From CAWBJP01 sp963789165 (GTDB taxonomy: Bacteria > Actinomycetota > Acidimicrobiia > IMCC26256 > BP-133): a stretch of DNA of 64,000 bases. Location: contig CAWBJP010000003.1 of the NCBI GenBank assembly GCA_963789165.1, positions 744,001 through 808,000 on the forward strand, given 5' to 3'. This document shows, piece after piece, positions 48,418-57,144 of this stretch. Positions within the stretch are counted from its first letter, which is position 1. The number at the start of each line of letters is the position of its first letter. A model generated the notes under the pieces. It saw only the letters and a program-made list of their open reading frames with translations, did not search any database and was not told the origin of the DNA. A program made the translations under genes and the position numbers.

Positions 48418-50403
48418 CTAGCGCAGGGCGGCGACGGAAACGATGGGACGGGCGGGCGGGGTGGAGCCCAGGGAGCCGAGGAAGGCCTTGTTGGAGAAGT
48501 TGAAGATGCCGCCGTCCTCGGCCACCATCAGGTAGCCGTTGCCATAGGGCACCATCCCGGTCATGGGCTTGTTGAGGCGGGTACCGCCCATGGAACCCCG
48601 GAACTCTCCGGCGAAGGAGAAGACCCCGCCGTCGGAGGCCACCAGCCAGTAGCCCACCCCGTCGGGGTCGGGCACCAGGGACTGCACCGGGGCGTTGAGC
48701 CTCATACCGCCGGTCGAGCCGTGGAACACGGCGTCGCCGAAGGTGAAGATGCCTCCGTCGGAAGCGACCATGTAGTAGCCCCGCCCCGTTGGCGTGGGGA
48801 TCGAGTCCAGCACCGGCCCGTTGAGCCTGAGGGCCGACATGTCCCCCACGTGCCGGGCGTCGCCCAGAGGCAGGACCCGGCCCTTGGTGGTGAAGAACCA
48901 GTAGCCATTGCCCGAGGCGGTGGACGACAGGCTGCTCACCTTCTCACCCGGCGTCAGCCTGGAGCGGTCGGCGTTGCCCAGGTAGCGGGCGTCGCCGAAA
49001 GCGAACACGCTGCCGCTGTCGTCCACGACCCAGTAGCCGTTGTGGGAGGGCGTCGGTTCCAGGTCCACGGCCTGGGCCCCACCGGAGAGCATGGCGTTGC
49101 CCAGGTGGCGGGCATCCCCGAAGGCGTACACGGCACCGTCGCTCGCCACCATCCAGTAGCCGGACGGGGCCGGAGCGACGCCCGTCGGGGGCACGGGACC
49201 GGGAGCCGGCGCCGGGCCCGGGCCCGGGCCGGGACCCGGGCCTCCCCCGGTTGGCGGCGGGCTGGCAGGGCGGGGCACGGCCACGAAGGCGTTCCCGGTG
49301 GGGCGCTCGATGTCGCCGTCGTCCGTCCGGGGCCGGTTGACCATGGTGCCGTCGATCACGAACGACGTGCCGCCGCCCCCGTCGAAGTTCACCGCCTCGG
49401 TGGCGCCGAGACCGAGGAGGAAGTCGGCCGCGTCGCCCAGCGACATCCCTTTCGAGTCGCTGGTGGCGTCGTCCACCGCCACCATGTAGACGTCACCGGC
49501 GGCGTTCCAACCCAGCACGGTCCGGTGGTAGCCCTTGACGGTGAAGTCGTCGGTACCCCCGAACATCCGCTGGCCCTCGTGGAGCAGGACCGGGTGGCTA
49601 CCGATGCTCTCCACGGCGTCGAGCGGGCTGCTGATGGTGAGGGACAACCGGCGGTCGCTGGCGGCCAGGCGGCTCCACAGCTGGCGTACCGCCTCCTCAC
49701 CCGTTCCCGTCCCGGTCAGGACGGCACCACCCGGGGGAAGTGCGCCACCGGGGCTGCGCAGGCCGACGGCCTCCAGGCTGACGTCGCGGTTGAGGACGCC
49801 CAAACCCTCGGCGCCCTGCAGGACCAGTTCCACGCCCGGACCGGCGTCAGTGGCGTCGCCCCAGGCCGAGGTGAGGAGCACGACCCCGCCGGCCGGGGCC
49901 GGACGGTTGACGCCCGTCAGGGTGAGGGCGCTCCCGCCGCCGGCCGCCTGGGCCGACCATTCGAGGTCGCCGGCCCGCAGACGCCCGTCGCCGGTCAACG
50001 TCACCTGGGGGTGTCCGGGCTGGGGTGAGCGCAGCATGCGCCGGGCGGAGACGACCCCGCCGAGCGGCTGCTTGGTGTCCTGGTAGTCCCAGAAGTCGCC
50101 GTTCACCCCGACCACGCAACCGACCCGGGCGCACATGGCGCTGGTCAGCTCACGGTCGTCCGTCGCCCGGGTGATGCGGTCGTGAGCGCTGACCACGCGC
50201 AGGTCGACGGGGGCGCCGGCGGGGATGTGGGCCACGTGGGCGAAGGCCGGGGAGGTGCCGGTACGGGCGAGCGTGAGGTACTCGACACCGGACCGCAGCG
50301 GGCGCTGGCTCGCCACCGAGTAGCCGGGTGGCGTATTGAGCGCGGCGAGGCTGGCGGGTGCCGCCATGAACAAAACGAGGAGCACGAATCCCAGCCGGCG
50401 CAT
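48418..50403 (-). CDS. Secreted phosphodiester glycosidase-like protein with GYW/FGDA repeat module
   Basis: 661 residues from ATG 50403. Signal peptide MRRLGFVLLVLFMAAPASLA. Residues about 60-380 are a phosphodiester glycosidase (NAGPA/DUF2233) domain: VGVNGDFWDYQ, PVLLHEGQRMFG, MVAVDDATSDSKGMSL and the signature NFDGGGGTSFVIDG. After a Pro/Gly linker, residues from about 413 form the six-repeat module; the DNA there is nearly identical to that of the gene at 14.5 kb. Divergent from the GSDH-like gene at 50623, which also has the module. Confidence 0.85.
   Translation of the reverse strand: MRRLGFVLLVLFMAAPASLAALNTPPGYSVASQRPLRSGVEYLTLARTGTSPAFAHVAHIPAGAPVDLRVVSAHDRITRATDDRELTSAMCARVGCVVGVNGDFWDYQDTKQPLGGVVSARRMLRSPQPGHPQVTLTGDGRLRAGDLEWSAQAAGGGSALTLTGVNRPAPAGGVVLLTSAWGDATDAGPGVELVLQGAEGLGVLNRDVSLEAVGLRSPGGALPPGGAVLTGTGTGEEAVRQLWSRLAASDRRLSLTISSPLDAVESIGSHPVLLHEGQRMFGGTDDFTVKGYHRTVLGWNAAGDVYMVAVDDATSDSKGMSLGDAADFLLGLGATEAVNFDGGGGTSFVIDGTMVNRPRTDDGDIERPTGNAFVAVPRPASPPPTGGGPGPGPGPGPAPAPGPVPPTGVAPAPSGYWMVASDGAVYAFGDARHLGNAMLSGGAQAVDLEPTPSHNGYWVVDDSGSVFAFGDARYLGNADRSRLTPGEKVSSLSSTASGNGYWFFTTKGRVLPLGDARHVGDMSALRLNGPVLDSIPTPTGRGYYMVASDGGIFTFGDAVFHGSTGGMRLNAPVQSLVPDPDGVGYWLVASDGGVFSFAGEFRGSMGGTRLNKPMTGMVPYGNGYLMVAEDGGIFNFSNKAFLGSLGSTPPARPIVSVAALR
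48452..49161 (-). repeat. Long near-identical repeat, copy 2
   Basis: Second copy of the module DNA found at 14521-15230, same orientation, 33,931 bases away, about 90% identical by eye with no indels seen. Confidence 0.8.
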
Positions 50404-50622
50404 GACCGCTCACTTCGCCCGCTGGAGAGCCGCCTCCTCCGAGCCCCGGCAGGTCTGCCCGAAATGCTCCATTGGCGCTTTCCCGCGAACCGGTTGCAAT
50501 CGGCCGTAGGTCAGCAACTCGTAGGAATTACCCATATGTACCGGCGGGGAGGAAACAAATGACACCCGCCGAACATCTCGTCCTGTCTGGGCCAAATTTG
50601 CAGTGCATCAGGGGGCTTTCTC

Positions 50623-53505
50623 TTGTTTCGGCGGATACGACCTTCATCCACGCGCCTGCTGTGGGTGCTCCTCGCCGTCCTGCTCGTCTCCCCGGTGGGC
50701 CTGATCTCGCCCCTCACGCCGCCCCGGGCGGAAGCGGCGGTCGTCCCGGCCGGGTTCGCCGATCAGTTCGTGGCCGCCGTGCCCTCCCCCACCGACGTGG
50801 CCTTCACCCCCGACGGCCGGATGTTGATCACGGCCCGCACGGGTGAGTTGCGGGTCTTCCAGAACGGCGCCCTGGTGCCCACCCCGGCCATCACCCTGCC
50901 CGTGTGCACGAACAAGGAACGGGGCCTGGTCGGCGTAGCCATCGACCCCGCCTTCGCCAGCAACCACTTCATCTACCTGTACCACACGGTCAAGGTGGGC
51001 TCGTGCGGGACGCTTGGACCCTTCAACCGCGTGTCCCGATTCACCCTCTCGGACGCCAACCAGGCCCAGAGCGAGAAGATCCTCGTCGACAAGATCGCGT
51101 CGCTGGGCAACCACAATGGCGGCGACCTCAACTTCGGTCCCACCGACGGCAAGCTCTACATCAGCGTCGGCGACGCCGGGTGCCGGCTCAACGACACCAG
51201 CGCCTGCCAGAACGACAACGACAACGCCCGCAGCAACTCGATCCTGAACGGCAAGATGCTGCGGGTGAACCCGGCCGACGGCTCCTTCCCGACCGGGTCG
51301 GGGGGAAACCCGTATTCCGGCGCCGCCAACGTGCGCCGTTGCGGGAACCCCGCCGGCGTGCCCAGCGGCACCGGCCCCTGCGGTGAGATCTGGGCCACCG
51401 GGCTGCGCAACCCCTTCCGGTTCACCTTCAAGCCCGAAGCCCCCAACACCATGCATATCAACGATGTCGGCACCTACAGGTGGGAAGAGGTGGACCGGGG
51501 CGTCGCCGGGGCCGACTACGGCTTCAACCTGAGGGAAGGCAGCTGCGTCGCCAACTCCTACAGCAACTGCCCAGCGCCCCCCGCCGGGCTCACCGACCCG
51601 ATCTTTTCCTACAAGCACACCAGCCTGTCCGACGGCGATCTCCCCTGCACCGCCATCACCGGCGCCGCCTTCGTACCCGAGGGTCTCTGGCCGGCTCCCT
51701 ACTCCGGCTCCTACCTGTTCTCGGACTACGCCTGCGGGAGGATCTTCCGCATGGCCCCATCGGGCAACGGGTTCACGCCCGTTCCCTTCGCCACCGGGCT
51801 CGGTACGGGCGCCGGTGTCAGCATGGGCTTCGGTCCTGCCGACGGCACCCGGGCGCTGTACTACACGACCTTCGTGAACGGCGGGGAGGTCCGCCGGATC
51901 ATCTCCACCACCCCGACGGCCACGCCGCCCATCGCCTCGTTCACCGCCTCTCCGGCCACCTCGCCCGATCCGGTCACCGTGAGCTTCGACGCCTCCGGGA
52001 CGACCGATCCCGACCACGACGTCCTCACCGCCTTCACCTGGAACTTCGGCGACGGATCGGCGGCCGTGACCGACAACGACCCCTTCATCACTCACAACTA
52101 CGCCAGCAAGGGCGCCTTCACGGCCACGCTGGTGGTGACCGACGCCGACGGGCAGCACTCCGCTCCCTTCACCCGCCTCATCGAGATCGGCACCCCACCC
52201 CAGGCTTTCATCGACGGCCCGGTTCCGTCGTCCCTCTTCGCCGTCAACCAGCCGGTCACGGTGACGGGTCACGCCACCGACGACCTTGGGCCCGATCCCA
52301 CCCTGAGATGGGAGATCGTCCGGCGCCACGACTCCCACACCCATCCCTTCCTCGGGCCCGTCACCGGTTCCAGCGTCAGCTTCGAGTACCCCAGCCCCGA
52401 GGATCTCTCGGCCGCCGGGACCAGCTTTCTCGAGGCCCGCCTGACCGCCACCGACTCCGACGGTCTGAGCCGTACGGTCACCCAGGCGCTCAACCCGAAG
52501 AAGGTGGGGATCACCTTCAACAACAACCTGGCCGCGGCGCTGCAGCTCCATGTCAACGACGTGACCATCGTCGGTTCGCAGACCCTGACATCGTGGGTCG
52601 GCTTCGTCCTGCGACCGGCGGCACCCCTGACCCAGACACTGGCGGGCAGGACCCACACCTTCCAGTCCTGGTCGGACGGCAAACCCGCGGCCCACGCCAT
52701 CGTCACCCCCAACAGCGCCGCCACCTTCACCGCCAACTACCTCCGCACGGACAGCGGCGCCCCACCCCCACCCTTCGCCATACGGTCCATCGTGGGCACC
52801 CCCGACGCCCAGGGCTGGTGGCTGGCGGCGGCCGACGGACGGGTCTTCACGACCGGCAACGCCGGCTTCTTCGGCAACGCCACCCCCCAGACCGGAACAT
52901 CGATCACCGGCATGGCCGCCACGGACACGGGCAACGGCTACTGGCTGAACGCCACCAACGGCAAGGTCTTCAACAGTCCCAACGCCCCGTTCCACGGCGA
53001 CATGTCAGGCTTCACGCTGAACGCGCCGATGGTGGGCATGGCCCCCCGGCCCCAGGGCGACGGCTACTGGCTCCTGGGCGGTGACGGCGGCATCTTCACC
53101 TTCGGCAACGCCGGTTTCCACGGCTCACTGGGCGGCCTCACCCTCAACCAGCCGGTGGTGGGCATGGCGTCGACACCATCAGGCAACGGATACTGGCTGG
53201 TGGCGGCCGACGGCGGCGTCTTCACCTTCGGGGACGCCGGTTTCCACGGCTCACTGGGCGGCCTCAAGCTCAACAAGCCGGTGATCGGCATGCTGCCCAC
53301 CGCCAGCGGTCAGGGCTACTGGCTCTACGCCTCCGACGGCGGCGTCTTCACTTTCGGGGACTCCCAGTTCCACGGCTCCCTGGGATCCAATCCGCCCGCC
53401 ACACCGGCCACGGGGGTCTCGGTCACACCCAACGGCAACGGCTACTGGATCGTGGCCGCGGACGGCGCCGTCTTCAACTTCGGAAACGCCGGGTTCTTCC
53501 TCTGA
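50623..53505 (+). CDS. Secreted glucose/sorbosone dehydrogenase-like protein with PKD and GYW/FGDA module
   Basis: 960 residues from TTG 50623. Signal peptide up to about AEA. Residues about 45-430 are a PQQ-dependent glucose/sorbosone dehydrogenase-type propeller (PSPTDVAFTPDGRMLITAR, GLVGVAIDPAFASNHFIYLYHT, LGNHNGGDLNFGPTDGKLYISVGDAG, GLRNPFRFTF). A PKD-type domain follows (about 436-525; TWNFGDGSAAVTDNDPFITHNYASKG), then another beta domain and, from about 718, six clean 41-42-residue repeats. The region 50404-50622 between this and the divergent gene has two AT-richer tracts but no box I can name with confidence. Confidence 0.85.
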   Translation: MFRRIRPSSTRLLWVLLAVLLVSPVGLISPLTPPRAEAAVVPAGFADQFVAAVPSPTDVAFTPDGRMLITARTGELRVFQNGALVPTPAITLPVCTNKERGLVGVAIDPAFASNHFIYLYHTVKVGSCGTLGPFNRVSRFTLSDANQAQSEKILVDKIASLGNHNGGDLNFGPTDGKLYISVGDAGCRLNDTSACQNDNDNARSNSILNGKMLRVNPADGSFPTGSGGNPYSGAANVRRCGNPAGVPSGTGPCGEIWATGLRNPFRFTFKPEAPNTMHINDVGTYRWEEVDRGVAGADYGFNLREGSCVANSYSNCPAPPAGLTDPIFSYKHTSLSDGDLPCTAITGAAFVPEGLWPAPYSGSYLFSDYACGRIFRMAPSGNGFTPVPFATGLGTGAGVSMGFGPADGTRALYYTTFVNGGEVRRIISTTPTATPPIASFTASPATSPDPVTVSFDASGTTDPDHDVLTAFTWNFGDGSAAVTDNDPFITHNYASKGAFTATLVVTDADGQHSAPFTRLIEIGTPPQAFIDGPVPSSLFAVNQPVTVTGHATDDLGPDPTLRWEIVRRHDSHTHPFLGPVTGSSVSFEYPSPEDLSAAGTSFLEARLTATDSDGLSRTVTQALNPKKVGITFNNNLAAALQLHVNDVTIVGSQTLTSWVGFVLRPAAPLTQTLAGRTHTFQSWSDGKPAAHAIVTPNSAATFTANYLRTDSGAPPPPFAIRSIVGTPDAQGWWLAAADGRVFTTGNAGFFGNATPQTGTSITGMAATDTGNGYWLNATNGKVFNSPNAPFHGDMSGFTLNAPMVGMAPRPQGDGYWLLGGDGGIFTFGNAGFHGSLGGLTLNQPVVGMASTPSGNGYWLVAADGGVFTFGDAGFHGSLGGLKLNKPVIGMLPTASGQGYWLYASDGGVFTFGDSQFHGSLGSNPPATPATGVSVTPNGNGYWIVAADGAVFNFGNAGFFL

Positions 53506-54017
53506 CCCCCCGGGGGCTCGGAGGCAACCGGGCGCGGCCGTAGGTGGGGGGCGACCTCCTCCCGGTCGTCGAAACCGGGCCCGGCCACCGGGTCCATCTG
53601 CCGGGGGTCGGCCGGCTCCCCGCATTGGTTGCACACCAGATGAGGCTGGGACTCGTGGCCACAACTGCGGTGGACGAGCACCACCGGCGGGCCCTCACCA
53701 CCCTCGCTCCAGCGGTCGCCCCACTGCATGAGGGAGACGAGGATCGGATAGAGGTCGAGACCCTTGTCGGTCAGGCGGTACTCGAAACGTTCCGGACGCT
53801 CCTGGTACCGGCGCCGTTCGAGGATGCCGGCCGCCACCAGCTTCTGGAGCCGGGTGGTGAGCACGTTGCGGGCGATCCCCAGCCGGCGCTGGAAGTCCTC
53901 GAACCGCCGGACCCCCATGAAGGCGTCGCGCACGATGAGCATGGTCCACCACTCGCCCAGAATCTCGAGCGCCCCGGCCACGGAGCAGTTCATCCCGGCA
54001 AAGCTCGTGCGTCGCAT
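53442..54017 (-). CDS. HxlR-family transcriptional regulator
   Basis: Start ATG 54017 (MRRTSFAGMNC); ATG 54044 is an alternative. The helix-turn-helix has CSVAGALEILGEWWTMLIVRDAFMGVRRFEDFQRRLGIARNVLTTRLQKLV, the HxlR pattern with the N-terminal redox-type Cys. A C-terminal extension holds a CGH..CNQC zinc-ribbon-like segment. The last about 20 residues overlap the 3' end of the convergent GSDH-like gene by 64 bases, so the true stop may have been lost. It is divergent from the thioesterase, a likely target. Confidence 0.85.
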   Translation of the reverse strand: MRRTSFAGMNCSVAGALEILGEWWTMLIVRDAFMGVRRFEDFQRRLGIARNVLTTRLQKLVAAGILERRRYQERPERFEYRLTDKGLDLYPILVSLMQWGDRWSEGGEGPPVVLVHRSCGHESQPHLVCNQCGEPADPRQMDPVAGPGFDDREEVAPHLRPRPVASEPPGGQRKNPAFPKLKTAPSAATIQ

Positions 54018-54073
54018 GATGTGAATCTTACTCCGTTTCGCCAAGCAACGGTATTGCCGGTACTATCAGTGGC

Positions 54074-54553
54074 ATGACGCAACTCGCCAATGAGGCTCTC
54101 GCTCCCGAGTCTGAGGGGGGCGACCTCGTCGCTCAGCTCCAGCGCCTGAGCGAGGGTCACCTGCCCGGCCGGCTCGGCATCGAGATCATCGCCGCCGAGC
54201 CGGGCGCACTGCGCAGCCGGATGCCGCTGCGCCAGTGGCACCTGGCGCCCAACGGCTACCTCCATGCCGGCAGCGTGGTGGGTCTCGCCGATACCTCGGC
54301 CGGCTACGGGTGCCAGGCCTCCCTGCCCGAGGGAGCGACCGGCTTCACCACCGCCGAGCTCAAATCCAACTTCCTGGCCACCGCCACCACGGGGACCCTG
54401 GCCTGTCGGGCCTGGCTCGTCCACGGGGGCCGGACAACCCAGGTATGGGATGCCGAGGTGACGCACGAGGAGACCGGGCGGACACTGGCCCTCTTCCGCT
54501 GCACCCAGGTGGTCCTGTATCCCCGGGAACGACCCGGGCCCCGCGCCGCATGA
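54074..54553 (+). CDS. PaaI-type hot-dog thioesterase
   Basis: 159 residues from ATG 54074. A single hot-dog domain: RMPLRQWHLAPNGYLHAGSVVGLADTSAGYGC carries the usual hotdog motif with the Asn/Gly and the helix Asp; TTAELKSNFLATATTGTL is the beta strand with the PaaI signature. It hydrolyses acyl-CoA esters, possibly aromatic; the substrate is unassigned. Divergent from the HxlR gene with 56 bases between the starts (54018-54073). Confidence 0.88.
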   Translation: MTQLANEALAPESEGGDLVAQLQRLSEGHLPGRLGIEIIAAEPGALRSRMPLRQWHLAPNGYLHAGSVVGLADTSAGYGCQASLPEGATGFTTAELKSNFLATATTGTLACRAWLVHGGRTTQVWDAEVTHEETGRTLALFRCTQVVLYPRERPGPRAA

Positions 54554-54639
54554 TCCCCGAGGCGGTTCATCCTGGCTAGCCCGAGGAGAGTTCAGCTCCA
54601 AAGGCGGCGGGCGAAAGGCTCAGTTGGTCGATCGAGTCG

Positions 54640-54837
54640 TCATTGCGAGTGGCGTTCCAGGTGAGCGATGTAGCGCTCCGTCAGGTGGTCGATCCGGCCA
54701 CTCAGGCTTCCCTCGACGCCGTCGATCCGGGCGGTGAGCCGGTCTTCCAACCGGTTCATCTGGCGTGAGAGATACCCGACGCACGCTGCGACCAGCGCCC
54801 CGATGGCAGTCACCGTTCCCCAGTCCACTTCTCCCAC
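54640..54837 (-). CDS. Small membrane protein with coiled coil
   Basis: 65 residues from GTG 54837: a single hydrophobic helix (TVTAIGALVAACVGYL) followed by a heptad-rich coiled-coil segment (MNRLEDRLTARIDGVEGSLSGRIDHL). No family assigned. The 411-base gap between the thioesterase and the DUF445 gene otherwise shows no gene. Confidence 0.55.
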   Translation of the reverse strand: MGEVDWGTVTAIGALVAACVGYLSRQMNRLEDRLTARIDGVEGSLSGRIDHLTERYIAHLERHSQ

Positions 54838-54963
54838 GCTCCCATCGTAATCCTGCTCGCCAAGCTTCGCTCCAAACAGTTGTTCGCAGGATCGTATCGA
54901 TGGGGTATGTCACTCATCTCCGGTGGCAGTCGGCACCCACAAACAGGCCACCACCAACCGGAC

Positions 54964-56232
54964 TCAACCCAGAGCGTCGCCCACCGCGTGGATCACGAGA
55001 CCGGCGATTCCGCCCACCACCGTCCCGTTGATCCGGATGAACTGCAGGTCCCGTCCCAGGAGCAGCTCGAGCTTGGCCGACGTCTCCTGGGCGTCCCAGC
55101 GGGCGATGGTGCCGCTGACGAGCTCGGCCGCCTCCTCCCGGAAGCGCTCGGCCAGGGTGTAAGCCCCGTTCTCGGCCATGCGCTCGACCCGGGCCAGCAG
55201 CTCGGGGTCGTCCCGCAACCGCCGTCCGGTGGCGGCGATGGCCTTGGCCAGATGCCGGCGCAGCTGCGACTCCGGGTCGTCGGCCTGGGCCCGCAACGAG
55301 GTCTTGAAGTTCGTCCACAAGGCGGAGGTCCACGCACCCAGCTCGGGCTGTTCCAGGAACTCCTTCTTGAGCTGCTCGAGCTTGGCCCCCAGCTCGGGTG
55401 AGCGCTCCAGGCGCTCGACCAGGCCGGCGAGCCACTCGTCGATCTGGCCCCGGGCCTGGTGGTCCGGGTCGAGGTAGATGGCCCGCAGCAGGTCCTCCAC
55501 GCTGTCCGCCAGCCGGTCGAAGATCCGGGAGTCGAGCCGGTCGGGGAGCCACCAGGGGGCGTGCTCGGTGAAGCGGCGCCGGAGCTCGCCCCGGTTGTCG
55601 GCCAGCAGGCGGCCGAGGGCGCGGACGGCGCCGTCGACCACTTCCCGGTGGCGGCCTTTGGCGGTCATGAGCCGCACCACCCGGGCAGCCCACTGCGCCA
55701 GGGGCACGGCCTCGACGGCACGGCGGACCTCGGCCTCCAACAGCTCGGCCACGTCCTCGTCGCGCAGCGAGTCGGCCAGCGCCACCACCACCTCGGCGGC
55801 GTGGGCGGCGACCGCCTCGGCGTGCTCCTCCTCGGCCAGCCAGGTGGCCGCCCGGGCCACGGCCCGGGAGGAGCGCACCCGCTCGAAGAGGACGTCGGGC
55901 GACAGGAAGTTCTCCTGGACGAAGTCACCGAGCGTCTCGCCGAACTGGTCCTTGCGCTCGGCGATGACGGCGGTGTGGGGAATGGGCAGACCCAGCGGAT
56001 GGCGGAAGAGAGCGGTGACCGCGAACCAGTCGGCCAGGCCGCCGACCATCGCCGCCCCCGCCCCGGCCTGGGCGTACTCCACCAGCTGGCCGCCGTCGCC
56101 CAGGAGGGTGAGAGCCAGGTACAGAGCCGTGATGAGCACCAGGAGCCCGGTCGCCCGGCGCTTCATGGCGCGCAGCTGACGGAGCCGGTTCTCCTCCTGG
56201 CGGATGGGCGGCAGCAGGGCGGGCTGCTTCAC
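54964..56232 (-). CDS. DUF445 membrane protein
   Basis: 422 residues. N-terminal membrane helix (about 27-47) and the DUF445 signature GGLADWFAVTALFRHPLGLPIPHTAVIAERKD, a long helical middle, and a C-terminal hydrophobic hairpin (GTVVGGIAGLVIHAVGDAL). The family is widespread and of unknown role, membrane-associated. Start ATG 56232. Confidence 0.88.
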   Translation of the reverse strand: MKQPALLPPIRQEENRLRQLRAMKRRATGLLVLITALYLALTLLGDGGQLVEYAQAGAGAAMVGGLADWFAVTALFRHPLGLPIPHTAVIAERKDQFGETLGDFVQENFLSPDVLFERVRSSRAVARAATWLAEEEHAEAVAAHAAEVVVALADSLRDEDVAELLEAEVRRAVEAVPLAQWAARVVRLMTAKGRHREVVDGAVRALGRLLADNRGELRRRFTEHAPWWLPDRLDSRIFDRLADSVEDLLRAIYLDPDHQARGQIDEWLAGLVERLERSPELGAKLEQLKKEFLEQPELGAWTSALWTNFKTSLRAQADDPESQLRRHLAKAIAATGRRLRDDPELLARVERMAENGAYTLAERFREEAAELVSGTIARWDAQETSAKLELLLGRDLQFIRINGTVVGGIAGLVIHAVGDALG

Positions 56233-56453
56233 CCTGGTCGAGGCTACTGGCTGGCCGCGGAGACGGCCCGGACCCCGCGGCCGGTCGGCTGGGCTCCGGC
56301 CGGTTCCAGGGCGAGGTTCCGGATATTTCCAGCTCCGGGTAGCGAATCCTGAATGTTACCCGTGGGGCCAAAGTTATAAACGTGCTTGCAATATACGGTT
56401 GAGGGCCTAGCATTCCTTTGGGCGGAAAGTGACGAATGTGACAAGGAGCTCAT

Positions 56454-57017
56454 ATGCCCCGTCGCTCGATCGTTCTCCTCGCTGGCGGATTGCTCGCCCT
56501 GGCCATGGCCCCGCCGGTCTTCGGAGCCGGCGACTCGACCACCCCGCCGCCGGGCCAAGGGGCTGCCGCCACCACAACCACCACCGCGCCGTACGCCGCG
56601 GCCCCGACCACGACCACCGCACCGAGCTCGACTGCGACCACGGCCACCACCATGGACCCGGACGCACCGACCACGACCACCACCGCGCCCGACCAGGCGT
56701 CCGACACTCCGGCCCCTTCGGGGAACTGCTCCACGCCCGACACCAGCCAGTCGCCGGCGATGGCCGAGGGTGCGAGCGAGACCTACCCGGCGGGCGACGC
56801 CGGCGAGGTGGAGGTGCGCCGCACCGCGGGCACCGACCTCGAGATCGTCAACGCCACCGCCAACGACGGCTGGACGGCCGAGGTCACCGCCCCCACCGGC
56901 CCCCGGGTCAAGGTCCGCTTCGTCGATAGCGCCAACACCTCCAGCAAGACCCGCTTCGCGGCGTCGATGGACCAGAACGGGGAAGAGATGCACATCCGGG
57001 TCACCAGCTGCGGCTGA
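56454..57017 (+). CDS. Secreted Thr/Pro-rich small protein
   Basis: 187 residues from ATG 56454, with AAGGAG eight bases ahead. Signal peptide to about FGA, then a Thr/Pro/Ala-rich stretch (about 30-90) and a compact C-terminal domain of about 90 residues with two cysteines (NCSTPD and the final TSCG). Function unknown. It is followed by a perfect terminator hairpin. Confidence 0.8.
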   Translation: MPRRSIVLLAGGLLALAMAPPVFGAGDSTTPPPGQGAAATTTTTAPYAAAPTTTTAPSSTATTATTMDPDAPTTTTTAPDQASDTPAPSGNCSTPDTSQSPAMAEGASETYPAGDAGEVEVRRTAGTDLEIVNATANDGWTAEVTAPTGPRVKVRFVDSANTSSKTRFAASMDQNGEEMHIRVTSCG

Positions 57018-57040
57018 CCCCCCCAGCATCCGACCCCAGA

Positions 57041-57081
57041 GCGACGAGGAAACCCGTGGCTGCCACGGGTTTCCTCGCGTC
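57041..57081 (+). terminator. Strong hairpin terminator
   Basis: GAGGAAACCCGTGG is perfectly paired with CCACGGGTTTCCTC, extended by CGAC/GTCG, around a CTG loop. It lies 24 bases after the stop of the secreted-protein gene and upstream of the acyl-CoA synthetase start. Confidence 0.85.
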
Positions 57082-57144
57082 GGGCCCGGCCCGGGACGGC
57101 TTCTATGATCCCCAACCGCGCGGAAGCCGGAGAGGGAGGACGCC

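Noticed and set aside
45893..48421. Open frame of 842 codons on the plus strand over mct and mch
   Set aside because: Gly/His/Arg-rich shadow frame of high-GC coding sequence, antisense to two well-supported genes with ribosome-binding sites.
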